From Cavia porcellus (lineage: Eukaryota > Chordata > Mammalia > Rodentia > Caviidae), in the NCBI RefSeq assembly GCF_034190915.1, contig NW_026947632.1, positions 1-64,000 of the forward strand: a stretch of DNA of 64,000 nucleotides, in the 5' to 3' direction. Numbering within the stretch: position 1 is the stretch's first letter; each line of letters starts with the position of its first letter. The position numbers were made by a program, and so were the translations under genes. The notes below the pieces were generated by a model, which saw nothing but the letters and a program-made list of their open reading frames with translations, was not told where the DNA came from and did not search any database. Below are positions 13,371 through 25,685 of the stretch, piece after piece.

Positions 13371-15073
13371 GTTTTGCAGAAACCTATCCTACGTTGCCAC
13401 TGCATGTTTCCTGACATCCACATGCTTAGCACTCCGTGGCGCTTTTCTCCATCCTACATTGCCACTCACTGCCTATTCTAATTCAGGCCCTCTGATTCAC
13501 ACCACCCCGTGATGTTTTTCTCACTCCTCTAGTGAATAGCCTGTTAGAAACCCTTACAATGCGCACCACCCCGCAATATTTTTCAGAAACCTATCCTACA
13601 TTGCCACTGCATGTTTCCTGACCTCCCCATGCTAAATACCCCTTGTCGCTTTTCTCCATCCTACATTGCCACTCACTGCCTATCCTACTTCAGGCCCTCC
13701 GATTCACACCACCCCGTGATGTTTTTCTCTCTCCTACTAGTGAGTGGCCTGTTAGAATCCTTTACAATGTGCACCACCATGCGATGTTTTTTAGAAACCT
13801 TTCCTACATTGCCACTGAATGTTTCCACACCTCCCAATGCTGACCACATCGTGGCGATTTTCTCCATCCTACATTGCCACTCACTGCCTATCCTACTTCA
13901 GGCCCTCCAATTCACAACACCCCGTGATGTTTTTCTCACTCCTACTAGTGAATGGCCTGTTAGAAACCCTTACAATGCGCACCACCCCACGATGTTTTGC
14001 AGAAACCTATCCTACATTGCCATTGCATGTTTCCTGACCTCCACATGCTGAGCACACCCTGGCGATTTTCTCCATCCTACATTGCCACTCACTGCCTATC
14101 CTAATTCAGGCACTCCGATTAACACCACCCCGTGATGTTTTTCTCACTCCTACTAGTGAGTAGCCTGTTAGAAACCCTTACAATGTGCACCACCCCGTGA
14201 TATTTTTCAGAAACCTATCCTACATTACCACTGCATGTTTCCTGACCTCCCCATGCTAAATACGCCTTGGTGCTTTTCTCCATCCTACATTTCCACTCAC
14301 TGCCTATCCTACCTCAGGCCCTCCGATTCACACCACCCCGTGATGTTTTTCTCACTCCTACTAGTGATTGATCTGTTAGAAAGCCTTACAATGCGCACCA
14401 CAGCGCGATGTTTTTGAGAAACCTACCCTAAATTACCACTGCATGTTTCCTGACCTCCACATGCTGAGCACTCCGTGGCGCTTTTCTCCATCCTACATTG
14501 CCACTCACTGCCTATCCTAATTCAGGCCCTCCGATTCACACCAACCTGAGATGTTTTTCTCACTCCTACTAGCGAATGGCCTGTTAGAAACCGTTAAAGT
14601 GCGCACCACACCGCGATGTTTTTCAGAAACCTATCCTACATTGCAACTGCATGTTTCCTGACCTCCCCATGCTAAATACCCCTTGGCGCTTTTCTCCATC
14701 CTACATTGCCACTCACTGCGTATCCCAATTCAGGCCCTCTGATTCACACCACCCCGTGATATTTTTCTCACTCCTACTTGTGAATGGCCTGTTAGAAACC
14801 CTTACAATGCGCACCACCCCGTAATTTTTTTCAGAAACCTATCCTACATTGCCACTGCATGTTTCCTGACCTCCACATGCTGAAAACTCCGTGGCGCTTT
14901 TCTGCATCCTACATTGCCAATCACTGCCTATCTTACTTTAGGCACTCCGATTCACACCACCCCGTGATGTTTTTCTCACTCCTACTAGTGAATGGCATGT
15001 TAGAAACCCTTACAATGCGCACCACCCCGCGATGTTTTTCAGAAACCTATCCTACATTGCCACTGCATGTTTC
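13371..15073 (+). repeat. Block P, copy 2
   Basis: Near-identical to 7,141-8,843 at +6,230 bp. Differences noticed include ACGTTGCC against ACATTGCC at about 13,391, GTGAGTAGCC against GTGAATAGCC, GATTGATCTG against GATTGGGCTG, AGCGAATGG against AGTGAATGG and GCCAATCAC against GCCATTCAC. In this copy P follows Q, whereas at 7-10 kb P precedes Q. Confidence 0.85.
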
Positions 15074-17262
15074 CTTACCTCCCATGCTGACCACCCCATG
15101 GCGCTTTTATCCATCCTACATTGCCACTCACTGCTTATCCTAATTCAGGCTTTCGATTCACACCACGCCGTGATGTTTTTCTCCCTCATACTAGTTAATG
15201 GCCTGTTACAAACCCTTACAGTGCGCACAACACCGCAATGATTTTCAGAAACCTATCCTACATTGCCACTGCTTGTTTCCTGAACTCCCCATGCTGACCA
15301 CCCCGTGGCGCTTTCTCCATCCTACATTGCCACTGACTGCCTATACTAATTCAGGCCCTCCAATTCACACCAACCTGTGATGTTTTTCTCACTCCTACCT
15401 GTGAATGGCCTGTTAGAATCCCTTACAATGCGCACCACCCCACGATGTTTTTCATAAACCTATCCTACATTGCCACTGCATGTTTCCTGACCTCCCCATT
15501 CTGACCACCCAGTAGTGCTTTTCTCCATCCTACATTGCCACTCACTGCCTATCCTAATTCAGGCCTTCCGATTCACACCACCCCGTGATATTTTTCTCAC
15601 TCCTACTAGTGAGTGGCCTGTTAGAAACTCTTACAGTGCGCACCACACCGTGATGTTTTTCAGAAACCTATCCTCCATAGCCACTGCATGTTTCCTGACC
15701 TCCCCATGCTAAATATCCCTTGGCGCTTTTCTCCATCCTACATTGCCACTCACTGCCTATCCTACTTCAGGCCCTCTGATTCACACCACCCCGTGATGAT
15801 TTTGTCACTCCTACTTGTGAATGGCCTGTTAGAAAACCTTACAATGTGCACCACCCCGCGATGTTTTTCAGAAACCTATCCTATATTGCCACTGCATGTT
15901 TCCTGACCTCCACATGCTGAGCACTCCGTGGCGCTTCCCTCAATCCTACATTGGCACTCACTTCCTATCCTACTTCAGGCCCTCCAATTCACACCACCCC
16001 GTGATGTTTTTCTCACTCCTACCAGTGAATGGCCTGTTAGAAAGCATTGCAATGCGCACCACAAGGGGATGTTTTTCAGAAACCTATCCTACATTGCCAC
16101 TGCATGTTTCCTGACCTCCCCATGCTGACCACCCCGTGGCGCTTTTCTCCATCCTGCATTGCCACTCACTGCCTATCCTAATTCAGGCACTCCGATTCAC
16201 ACCACCCTGTGCTGTTTTTCTCACTCCTACTAGTGAATGGCCTGTTAGAAACCCTTACACTGCGCACCACCCCGCGATGTTTTTCAGAAACCTATCCTAC
16301 ATTGTCACTGCATGTTTCCTGACCTCCCCATGCTGACCACCCTGTGGCGCTTTTCTCCATCCTACCTTGCCACTCACTGCCTATCCTAATTCAGGCTTCC
16401 CATTCACATCACCCCATGATGTCTTCCTCACTCCTAATAGTGAATGGCCTGTTAGAAACGCTTACAATCCGCACCACACCGCGATGCTTTTAGAAACCTA
16501 TCCTACATTGCCACGGCATGTTTCCTGACCTGCACATGCTGACCACCCCGTGGCAATTTTCTCCATCCTACATTGCCATGCCCTGCCTATCCTAATTCAG
16601 GCTTCTGATTCACACCACCCCGTGATGTTTTTCTCACTCCTACTAGTGAATCGCTTGTTAGAAACGCTAACAATGTGCACCACACTGCGATGTTTCTCAT
16701 AAACCTATCCTACAATGCCACTGCATGTTTCTTGACCTCCCCATGCTGACCACCCCGTGGCGCTTTTCTCCATCCTACCTTGCCACTCACTGCCTATCCT
16801 AATTCAGGCTTCCCATTCACATCACCCCATGATGTCTTCCTCACTCCTTATAGTGAATGGCCTGATAGAAACCCTTACAATGCGCACCACTCCGCGATGT
16901 TTTTCAGAAACTTATTCTACATTGCCACTGCATGTTACCTGACCTCGCCATGCTGACCACCCTGTGGTGCTTTTCTCCATCCTACGTTGCCACTCTTTGC
17001 CTATACTAATTCAGGCCCTCCGATTCACACCACCCCGTGATGTGTTTCTCACTCCTACTAGTGAGTGGCTTGTTAGAAACCCTTACAATGCGCACCACCC
17101 CGCGATGTTTTCAGAAACCTATCCTACATTGCCACTGCATGTTTCTTGACCTCCCCATGCTGACCAACACTTGGCGCTTTTCTCCATCCTACATTGCCAC
17201 TCACTGCCTATCCTACTTCAGGCCCTCCGATTCACACCACCCCATGATGTATTTCTCACTCC
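15074..17262 (+). repeat. M2-M3 pair plus block Q, copy 3
   Basis: Matches 11,150-13,360 at 3,943 bp and, from about 15,487, block Q copy 1 at 6,639-6,643 bp. The left junction with block P falls in subunit B: this copy reads TTCCTTACCTCCCATGCTGA where P copy 1 runs on into Q. The right end passes directly into the 9-mer HOR. Confidence 0.85.
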
Positions 17263-19132
17263 TACTAGTGAGTGGCCCGTTAGAAACCCTTACAATGCGC
17301 ACCACCCCGCGATGTATTTCAGAAACCTATCCTACTTTGCCACGGCATGTTTCCAAATCTCCCCATGCTGACCACATCGTGGCGCTTTTCTCCATCCTAT
17401 ATTACCACTCACTGCTTATCCTAATTCAGGATTTCGATTCACACCACGCCGTGATGTTTTTCTCCCTCATACTAGTTAATGGCCTGTTACAAACCCTCAC
17501 AGTGCGCACAACACCGCAATGTTTTTCAGAAACCTATCCTACATTGCCACTGCATGTTTCCTGAACTCCCCATGCTGACCACCCCGTGGCGCTTTCTCCA
17601 TCCTACATTGCCACTGACTGCCTATACTAATTCAGGCCCTCCGATTCACACCAACCTGTGATGTTTTTCTCACTCCTACCTGTGAATGGCCTGTTAGAAA
17701 CCCTTACAATGCGCACCACCCCAGGATGTTTTTCATGAACCTATCCTACATTGCCACTGCATGTTTCCTGACCTCCCCATTCTGACCACCCAGTAGTGCT
17801 TTTCTCCATCCTACATTGCCACTCACTGCCTATCCTAATTCAGGCCTTCCGATTCACACCACCCCGTGATATTTTTCTCAATCTTACTAGTGAGTGGCCT
17901 GTTAGAAACTCTTACAGTGCGCACCACACCGCAATGTTTTTCAGAAACCTATCCTACATTGCCACTGCATGTTTCCTCACCTCCCCATGCTAAATATCCC
18001 TTGGCGCTTTTCTCCATCCTACATTGCCACTCACTGCCTATCCTACTTCAGGCTTTCTGATTCACACCACCCCGTGATGTTTTTCTCACTCCTACTTGTG
18101 AATGGCCTGTTAGAAACCCTTACAATGCGCACCACCCCGCTATGTTTTTCAGAAACCTATCCTATATTGCCACTGCATGTTTCCTGACCTCCACATGCTG
18201 AGCACTCCGTGGCGCTTTTCTCAATCCTACATTGCCACTCACTGCCTATCCTACTTCAGGCCCTCCAATTCACACCACCCCGTGATGTTTTTCTCACTCC
18301 TACTAGTGAATGGCCTGTTAGAAACCCTTACAATGCGCACCATCCCGCGATGTTTTGCAGAAACCTATCCTACATTGCCACTGCATGTTTCCTGACCTCC
18401 CCATGCTAAATATCCCTTGTCGCTTTTCTCCATCCTACATTGCCACTCACTGCCTATCCTACTTCAGGCCCTCCGATTCACACCACCCCGTGATGTTTTT
18501 CTCACTCCTACTAGTGAGTGGCCTGTTAGAATCCCTTACAATGCGCACCACCCTGCGATGTTTTTCAGAAACCTTTCCTACATTGCCACTGAATGTTTCC
18601 ACACCTCCCAATGCTGACCACATCGTGGCGCTTTTCTCCATCCTACATTGCCACTCACTGCCTAACCTACTTCAGGCCCTCCGATTCACACCACCCCGTG
18701 ATGTTTTTCTCACTCCTACTAGTGAATGGCCTGTTAGAAACCCTTACAATGCGCACCAACCCTCGATGTTTTTCAAAAACCTATCCTACAATGCCACTGC
18801 ATGTTTCTTGACATCCCCATGCTGACCACACCATGGCGCTTTTCTCCATCCTACATTGCCACTCACTGCCTATCCTATTTCAGGCCCTCCGATTCACACC
18901 ACCCCATGATGTTTTTCTCAGTCCTAGTAGTGAGTGGCCTGATAGAAACCCTTTCAATGCGCACCACCCCGCGATGTATTTCAGAAACCTATCCTACTTT
19001 GCCACGGCATGTTTCCAAACCTCCCCATGCTGACCACATCGTGGCACTTTTCTCCAGCCTACATTGCCACTCACTGCCTATCATAATTCAGGACCTCCGA
19101 TTCACACCACCCCATGATGTTTTTCTCACTCC
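17263..19132 (+). repeat. 9-monomer HOR, unit 1 (1,870 bp)
   Basis: Nine monomers in the order M10-like, M11/M2 hybrid, M3, M4, M5, M6, M7, M8, M9/M10 hybrid, closing in the M11-like copy whose second half is M10-like. It matches the next 1,870 bp almost base for base. It resembles an 11-mer unit from which two monomers were lost through two hybrid monomers: the M11/M2 hybrid (ATATTACCACTCAC with TTTCGATTC) skips M1, and the M9/M10 hybrid (CCATGGCGC with GATGTATTTCAG) merges two. Confidence 0.85.
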
Positions 19133-21002
19133 TACTAGTGAGTGGCCCGTTAGAAACCCTTACAATGCGCACCACCCCGCGATGTATTTCAGAAACCTAT
19201 CCTAATTTGCCACGGCATGTTTCCAAATCTCCCCATGCTGACCACATCGTGGCGCTTTTCTCCATCCTATATTACCACTCACTGCTTATCCTAATTCAGG
19301 CTTTCGATTCACACCACGCCGTGATGTTTTTCTCCCTCATACTAGTTAATGGCCTGTTACAAACCCTTACAGTGCGCACAACACCGCAATGTTTTTCAGA
19401 AACCTATCCTACATTGCCACTGCATGTTTCCTGAACTCCCCATGCTGACCACCCCGTGGCGCTTTCTCCATCCTACATTGCCACTGACTGCCTATACTAA
19501 TTCAGGCCCTCCGATTCACACCAACCTGTGATGTTTTTCTCACTCCTACCTGTGAATGGCCTGTTAGAAACCCTTACAATGCGCACCACCCCAGGATGTT
19601 TTTCATGAACCTATCCTACATTGCCACTGCATGTTTCCTGACCTCCCCATTCTGACCACCCAGTAGTGCTTTTCTCCATCCTACATTGCCACTCACTGCC
19701 TATCCTAATTCAGGCCTTCCGATTCACACCACCCCGTGATATTTTTCTCAATCTTACTAGTGAGTGGCCTGTTAGAAACTCTTACAGTGCGCACCACACC
19801 GCAATGTTTTTCAGAAACCTATCCTACATTGCCACTGCATGTTTCCTCACCTCCCCATGCTAAATATCCCTTGGCGCTTTTCTCCATCCTACATTGCCAC
19901 TCACTGCCTATCCTACTTCAGGCTTTCTGATTCACACCACCCCGTGATGTTTTTCTCACTCCTACTTGTGAATGGCCTGTTAGAAACCCTTACAATGCGC
20001 ACCACCCCGCTATGTTTTTCAGAAACCTATCCTATATTGCCACTGCATGTTTCCTGACCTCCACATGCTGAGCACTCCGTGGCGCTTTTCTCAATCCTAC
20101 ATTGCCACTCACTGCCTATCCTACTTCAGGCCCTCCAATTCACACCACCCCGTGATGTTTTTCTCACTCCTACTAGTGAATGGCCTGTTAGAAACCCTTA
20201 CAATGCGCACCATCCCACGATGTTTTGCAGAAACCTATCCTACATTGCCACTGCATGTTTCCTGACCTCCCCATGCTAAATATCCCTTGTCGCTTTTCTC
20301 CATCCTACATTGCCACTCACTGCCTATCCTACTTCAGGCCCTCCGATTCACACCACCCCGTGATGTTTTTCTCACTCCTACTAGTGAGTGGCCTGTTAGA
20401 ATCCCTTACAATGCGCACCACCCTGCGATGTTTTTCAGAAACCTTTCCTACATTGCCACTGAATGTTTCCACACCTCCCAATGCTGACCACATCGTGGCG
20501 CTTTTCTCCATCCTACATTGCCACTCACTGCCTAACCTACTTCAGGCCCTCCGATTCACACCACCCCGTGATGTTTTTCTCACTCCTACTAGTGAATGGC
20601 CTGTTAGAAACCCTTACAATGCGCACCAACCCTCGATGTTTTTCAAAAACCTATCCTACAATGCCACTGCATGTTTCTTGACATCCCCATGCTGACCACA
20701 CCATGGCGCTTTTCTCCATCCTACATTGCCACTCACTGCCTATCCTATTTCAGGCCCTCCGATTCACACCACCCCATGATGTTTTTCTCAGTCCTAGTAG
20801 TGAGTGGCCTGATAGAAACCCTTTCAATGCGCACCACCCCGCGATGTATTTCAGAAACCTATCCTACTTTGCCACGGCATGTTTCCAAACCTCCCCATGC
20901 TGACCACATCGTGGCACTTTTCTCCAGCCTACATTGCCACTCACTGCCTATCATAATTCAGGACCTCCGATTCACACCACCCCATGATGTTTTTCTCACT
21001 CC
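19133..21002 (+). repeat. 9-monomer HOR, unit 2 (1,870 bp)
   Basis: Second tandem copy at an exact 1,870 bp offset. The few differences include ATCCCACGATG against ATCCCGCGATG near 20,217, GGCTTTCG against GGATTTCG at the M2 part, and CCTAATTTGCC against CCTACTTTGCC. It ends in TTTTTCTCACTCCT, where the sequence turns into the M11 tail CTGCTAGTTAATG and then M1, starting the 11-mer HOR. Confidence 0.85.
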
Positions 21003-21118
21003 TGCTAGTTAATGTCCTGTTAGAAACTCTTACACTGCGCACCATACCTCAATGTTTTTCAGAAACCTATCCTACATGGCCACTGCATGTTTCCTGAACT
21101 CCCCATGCTGAACACCCT

Positions 21119-23402
21119 GTGGCGCTTTTCTCCAACCTACATTGCCACTCACTGCCTTTCCTAATTCACGCCCTCCGACTCAAACCAATATGTGATTTTT
21201 TTCTCACTCCTACTAGTGAATGGCCTGTTAGAAACCCTTACAATGCGCACCACACCGCGATGTTTTTCAGAAACCTATCCTACATTGCCACTGCATGTTT
21301 CCTGACCTTCCCATGCTGACCACCCCGTGGCGCTTTTCTCCATCCTACATTGCCACTCACTGCTTATCCTAATTCAGGCTTTCGATTCACACCACGCCGT
21401 GATGTTTTTCTCCCTCATACTAGTTAATGGCCTGTTACAAACCCTTACAGTGCGCACAACACCGCAATGTTTTTCAGAAACCTATCCTACATTGCCACTG
21501 CATGTTTCCTGAACTCCCCATGCTGACCACCCCGTGGCGCTTTCTCCATCCTACATTGCCACTGACTGCCTATACTAATTCAGGCCCTCCGATTCACACC
21601 AACCTGTGATGTTTTTCTCACTCCTACCTGTGAATGGCCTGTTAGAAATCCTTACAATGCGCACCACCCCAGGATGTTTTTCATGAACCTATCCTACATT
21701 GCCACTGCATGTTTCCTGACCTCCCCATTCTGACCACCCAGTAGTGCTTTTCTCCATCCTACATTGCCACTCACTGCCTATCCTAATTCAGGCCTTCCGA
21801 TTCACACCACCCCGTGATATTTTTCTCACTCCTACTAGTGAGTGGCCTGTTAGAAACTCATACAGTGCGCACCACACCGCAATGTTTTTCGGAAACCTAT
21901 CCTACATTGCCACTGCATGTTTCCTCACCTCCCCATGCTAAATATCCCTTGGCGCTTTTCTCCATCCTACATTGCCACTCACTGCCTATCCTACTTCAAG
22001 CCTTCTGATTCACACCACCCCGTGATGTTTTTCTCACTCCTACTTGTGAATGGCCTGTTAGAAACCCTTACAATGCGCACCACCCCGCTATGTTTTTCAG
22101 AAACCTATCCTATATTGCCACTGCATGTTTCCTGACCTCCACATGCTGAGCACTCCGTGGCGCTTTTCTCAATCCTACATTGCCACTCACTGCCTATCCT
22201 ACTTCAGGCCCTCCAATTCACACCACCCCGTGATGTTTTTCTCACTCCTACTAGTGAATGGCCTGTTAGAAACCCTTACAATGCGCACCACCCCGCGATG
22301 TTTTGCAGAAACCTATCCTACATTGCCACTGCATGTTTCCTGACCTCCCCATGCTAAATACCCCTTGTCGCTTTTCTCCATCCTACATTGCCACTCACTG
22401 CCTATCCTACTTCAGGCCTTCCGATTCACACCACCCCGTGATGTTTTTCTCACTCCTACTAGTGAGTGGCCTGTTAGAATCCCTTACAATGCGCACCACC
22501 CTGCGATGTTTTTCAGAAACCTTTCCTACATTGCCACTGAATGTTTCCACACCTCCCAATGCTGACCACATCGTGGCGCTTTTCTCCATCCTACATTGCC
22601 ACTCACTGCCTATCCTACTTCAGGCCCTCCGATTCACACCACCCCGTGATGTTTTTCTCACTCCTACTAGTGAATGGCCTGTTAGAAACCCTTACAATGC
22701 GCACCAACCCTCGATGTTTTTCAAAAACCTATCCTACATTGCCACTGCATGTTTCTTGACATCCCCATGCTGACCACACCATGGCACTTTTCTCCATCCT
22801 ACATTGCCACTCACTGCCTATCCTATTCAGGCCCTCCGATTCACACCACCCCATGATGTCTTCCTCACTCCTACTAGTGAATGGCCTGTTAGAAACCCTT
22901 ACAATGCGCACCACCCCGCGATGTTTTCAGAAACCTATCCTACATTGCCACTGCATGTTTCTTGACCTCCCCATGCTTACCAACACTTGGCGCTTTTCTC
23001 CATCCTACATTGCCACTCACTGCCTATCCTACTTCAGGCCCTCCGATTCACAGCACCCCATGATGTTTTTCTCAGTCCTACTTGTGAGTGGCCTGATAGA
23101 AACCCTTTCAATGCGCACCACCCCGCGATGTATTTCAGAAACCTATCCTACTTTGCCACGGCATGTTTCCAAACCTCCCCATGCTCACCACATCGTGGCA
23201 CTTTTCTCCAGCCTACATTGCCACTCACTGCCTATCCTAATTCAGGACCTCCGATTCACACCACCCCATGATGTTTTTCACACTCCTGCTAGTTAATGTC
23301 CTGTTAGAAACTCTTACACTGCGCACCATACCTCAATGTTTTTCAGAAACCTATCCTACATGGCCACTGCATGTTTCCTGAACTCCCCATGCTGAACACC
23401 CT
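21119..23402 (+). repeat. 11-mer HOR unit 1
   Basis: Contains M1 to M11 once each. Its closest relative is unit 4, 6,850 bp downstream, not its neighbour: both share the seven-T run in M1, TTTTTCGGAAACC in M4, AATACCCCTTGTCGC at M7 and CAGCACCCC in M10. I count about seven single-base differences from unit 4. The M11 has TTTTTCACACTCC. Confidence 0.9.
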
Positions 23403-25685
23403 GTGGCGCTTTTCTCCAACCTACATTGCCACTCACTGCCTTTCCTAATTCACGCCCTCCGACTCAAACCAATATGTGATTTTTTCTCACTCCTACTAGT
23501 GAATGGCCTGTTAGAAACCCTTACAATGCGCACCACACCGCGATGTTTTTCAGAAACCTATCCTACATTGCCACTGCATGTTTCCTGACCTTCCCATGCT
23601 GACCACCCCGTGGCGCTTTTCTCCATCCTACATTGCCACTCACTGCTTATCCTAATTCAGGCTTTCGATTCACACCACGCCGTGATGTTTTTCTCCCTCA
23701 TACTAGTTAATGGCCTGTTACAAACCCTTACAGTGCGCACAACACCGCAATGTTTTTCAGAAACCTATCCTACATTGCCACTGCATGTTTCCTGAACTCC
23801 CCATGCTGACCACCCCGTGGCGCTTTCTCCATCCTACATTGCCACTGACTGCCTATTCTAATTCAGGCCCTCCGATTCACACCAACCTGTGATGTTTTTC
23901 TCACTCCTACCTGTGAATGGCCTGTTAGAAACCCTTACAATGCGCACCACCCCAGGATGTTTTTCATGAACCTATCCTACATTGCCACTGCATGTTTCCT
24001 GACCTCCCCATTCTGACCACCCAGTAGTGCTTTTCTCCATCCTACATTGCCACTCACTGCCTATCCTAATTCAGGCCTTCCGATTCACACCACCCCGTGA
24101 TATTTTTCTCAATCCTACTAGTGAGTGGCCTGTTAGAAACTCTTACAGTGCGCACCACACCGCAATGTTTTTCAGAAACCTATCCTACATTGCCACTGCA
24201 TGTTTCCTCACCTCCCCATGCTAAATATCCCTTGGCGCTTTTCTCCATCCTACATTGCCACTCACTGCCTATCCTACTTCAGGCTTTCTGATTCACACCA
24301 CCCCGTGATGTTTTTCTCACTCCTACTTGTGAATGGCCTGTTAGAAACCCTTACAATGCGCACCACCCCGCTATGTTTTTCAGAAACCTATCCTATATTG
24401 CCACTGCATGTTTCCTGACCTCCACATGCTGAGCACTCCGTGGCGCTTTTCTCAATCCTACATTGCCACTCACTGCCTATCCTACTTCAGGCCCTCCAAT
24501 TCACACCACCCCGTGATGTTTTTCTCACTCCTACTAGTGAATGGCCTGTTAGAAACCCTTACAATGCGCACCATCCCGCGATGTTTTGCAGAAACCTATC
24601 CTACATTGCCACTGCATGTTTCCTGACCTCCCCATGCTAAATATCCCTTGTCGCTTTTCTCCATCCTACATTGCCACTCACTGCCTATCCTACTTCAGGC
24701 CCTCCAATTCACACCACCCCGTGATGTTTTTCTCACTCCTACTAGTGAGTGGCCTGTTAGAATCCCTTACAATGCGCACCACCCTGCGATGTTTTTCAGA
24801 AACCTTTCCTACATTGCCACTGAATGTTTCCACACCTCCCAATGCTGACCACATCGTGGCGCTTTTCTCCATCCTACATTGCCACTCACTGCCTAACCTA
24901 CTTCAGGCCCTCCGATTCACACCACCCCGTGATGTTTTTCTCACTCCTACTAGTGAATGGCCTGTTAGAAACCCTTACAATGCGCACCAACCCTCGATGT
25001 TTTTCAAAAACCTATCCTACAATGCCACTGCATGTTTCTTGACATCCCCATGCTGACCACACCATGGCGCTTTTCTCCATCCTACATTGCCACTCACTGC
25101 CTATCCTATTCAGGCCCTCCGATTCACACCACCCCATGATGTCTTCCTCACTGCTACTAGTGAATGGCCTGTTAGACACCCTTACAATGCGCACCACCCC
25201 GCGATGTTTTCAGAAACCTATCCTACATTGCCACTGCATGTTTCTTGACCTCCCCATGCTGACCAACACTTGGCGCTTTTCTCCATCCTACATTGCCACT
25301 CACTGCCTATCCTATTTCAGGCCCTCCGATTCACACCACCCCATGATGTTTTTCTCAGTCCTAGTAGTGAGTGGCCTGATAGAAACCCTTTCAATGCGCA
25401 CCACCCCGCGATGTATTTCAGAAACCTATCCTACTTTGCCACGGCATGTTTCCAAACCTCCCCATGCTGACCACATCGTGGCACTTTTCTCCAGCCTACA
25501 TTGCCACTCACTGCCTATCCTAATTCAGGACCTCCGATTCACACCACCCCATGATGTTTTTCACACTCCTGCTAGTTAATGTCCTGTTAGAAACTCTTAC
25601 ACTGCGCACCATACCTCAATGTTTTTCAGAAACCTATCCTACATGGCCACTGCATGTTTCCTGAACTCCCCATGCTGAACACCCT
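23403..25685 (+). repeat. 11-mer HOR unit 2
   Basis: Almost identical to unit 3. I see only about three differences: GTTAGACACC against GTTAGAAACC near 25,176, TATCCTAATTC against TATCATAATTC in M11, and TTTTTCACA against TTTTTCTCA in M11. M4 and M5 are of the type found in the 9-mer units (CTCAATCC, GGCTTTCTG). Confidence 0.9.

Noticed and set aside
18459..18641. Minus-strand 60-61 codon frames repeated in M7 and M8 to M9 monomers
   Set aside because: They are antisense readings of the same monomers, appear only where single-base variants remove stops, and end within a monomer. Nothing supports coding.
21378..21390. RNA polymerase III B-box-like TTCGATTC in M2, suggesting a tRNA or SINE origin
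   Set aside because: The flanking bases do not fit the full B box, I see no A box at the right distance upstream, no cloverleaf can be drawn and there is no A-rich tail. It arises from a one-base change of CTCCGATTC.
21381..21397. CENP-B box-like match in M2 (TTCGATTCACACC)
   Set aside because: The TTCG and the spaced A of the core fit, but the required CGGG is CACG here. The CACAACGGGATG form of M6 has CGGG but no TTCG at the right distance. No full core match was seen.
22303..22773. Open frame of 156 codons recurring in each 11-mer unit, and dozens of 60-216 codon frames on the + strand, as a repeat protein family
   Set aside because: The monomer is 208 bp, so frame changes with each repeat. 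All three + frames give similar-looking peptides, and TGA in CCATGCTGACC or TTTCCTGACC closes frames once per monomer unless an indel or variant removes it. There is no promoter, codon bias or start context. They are repeat shadows.
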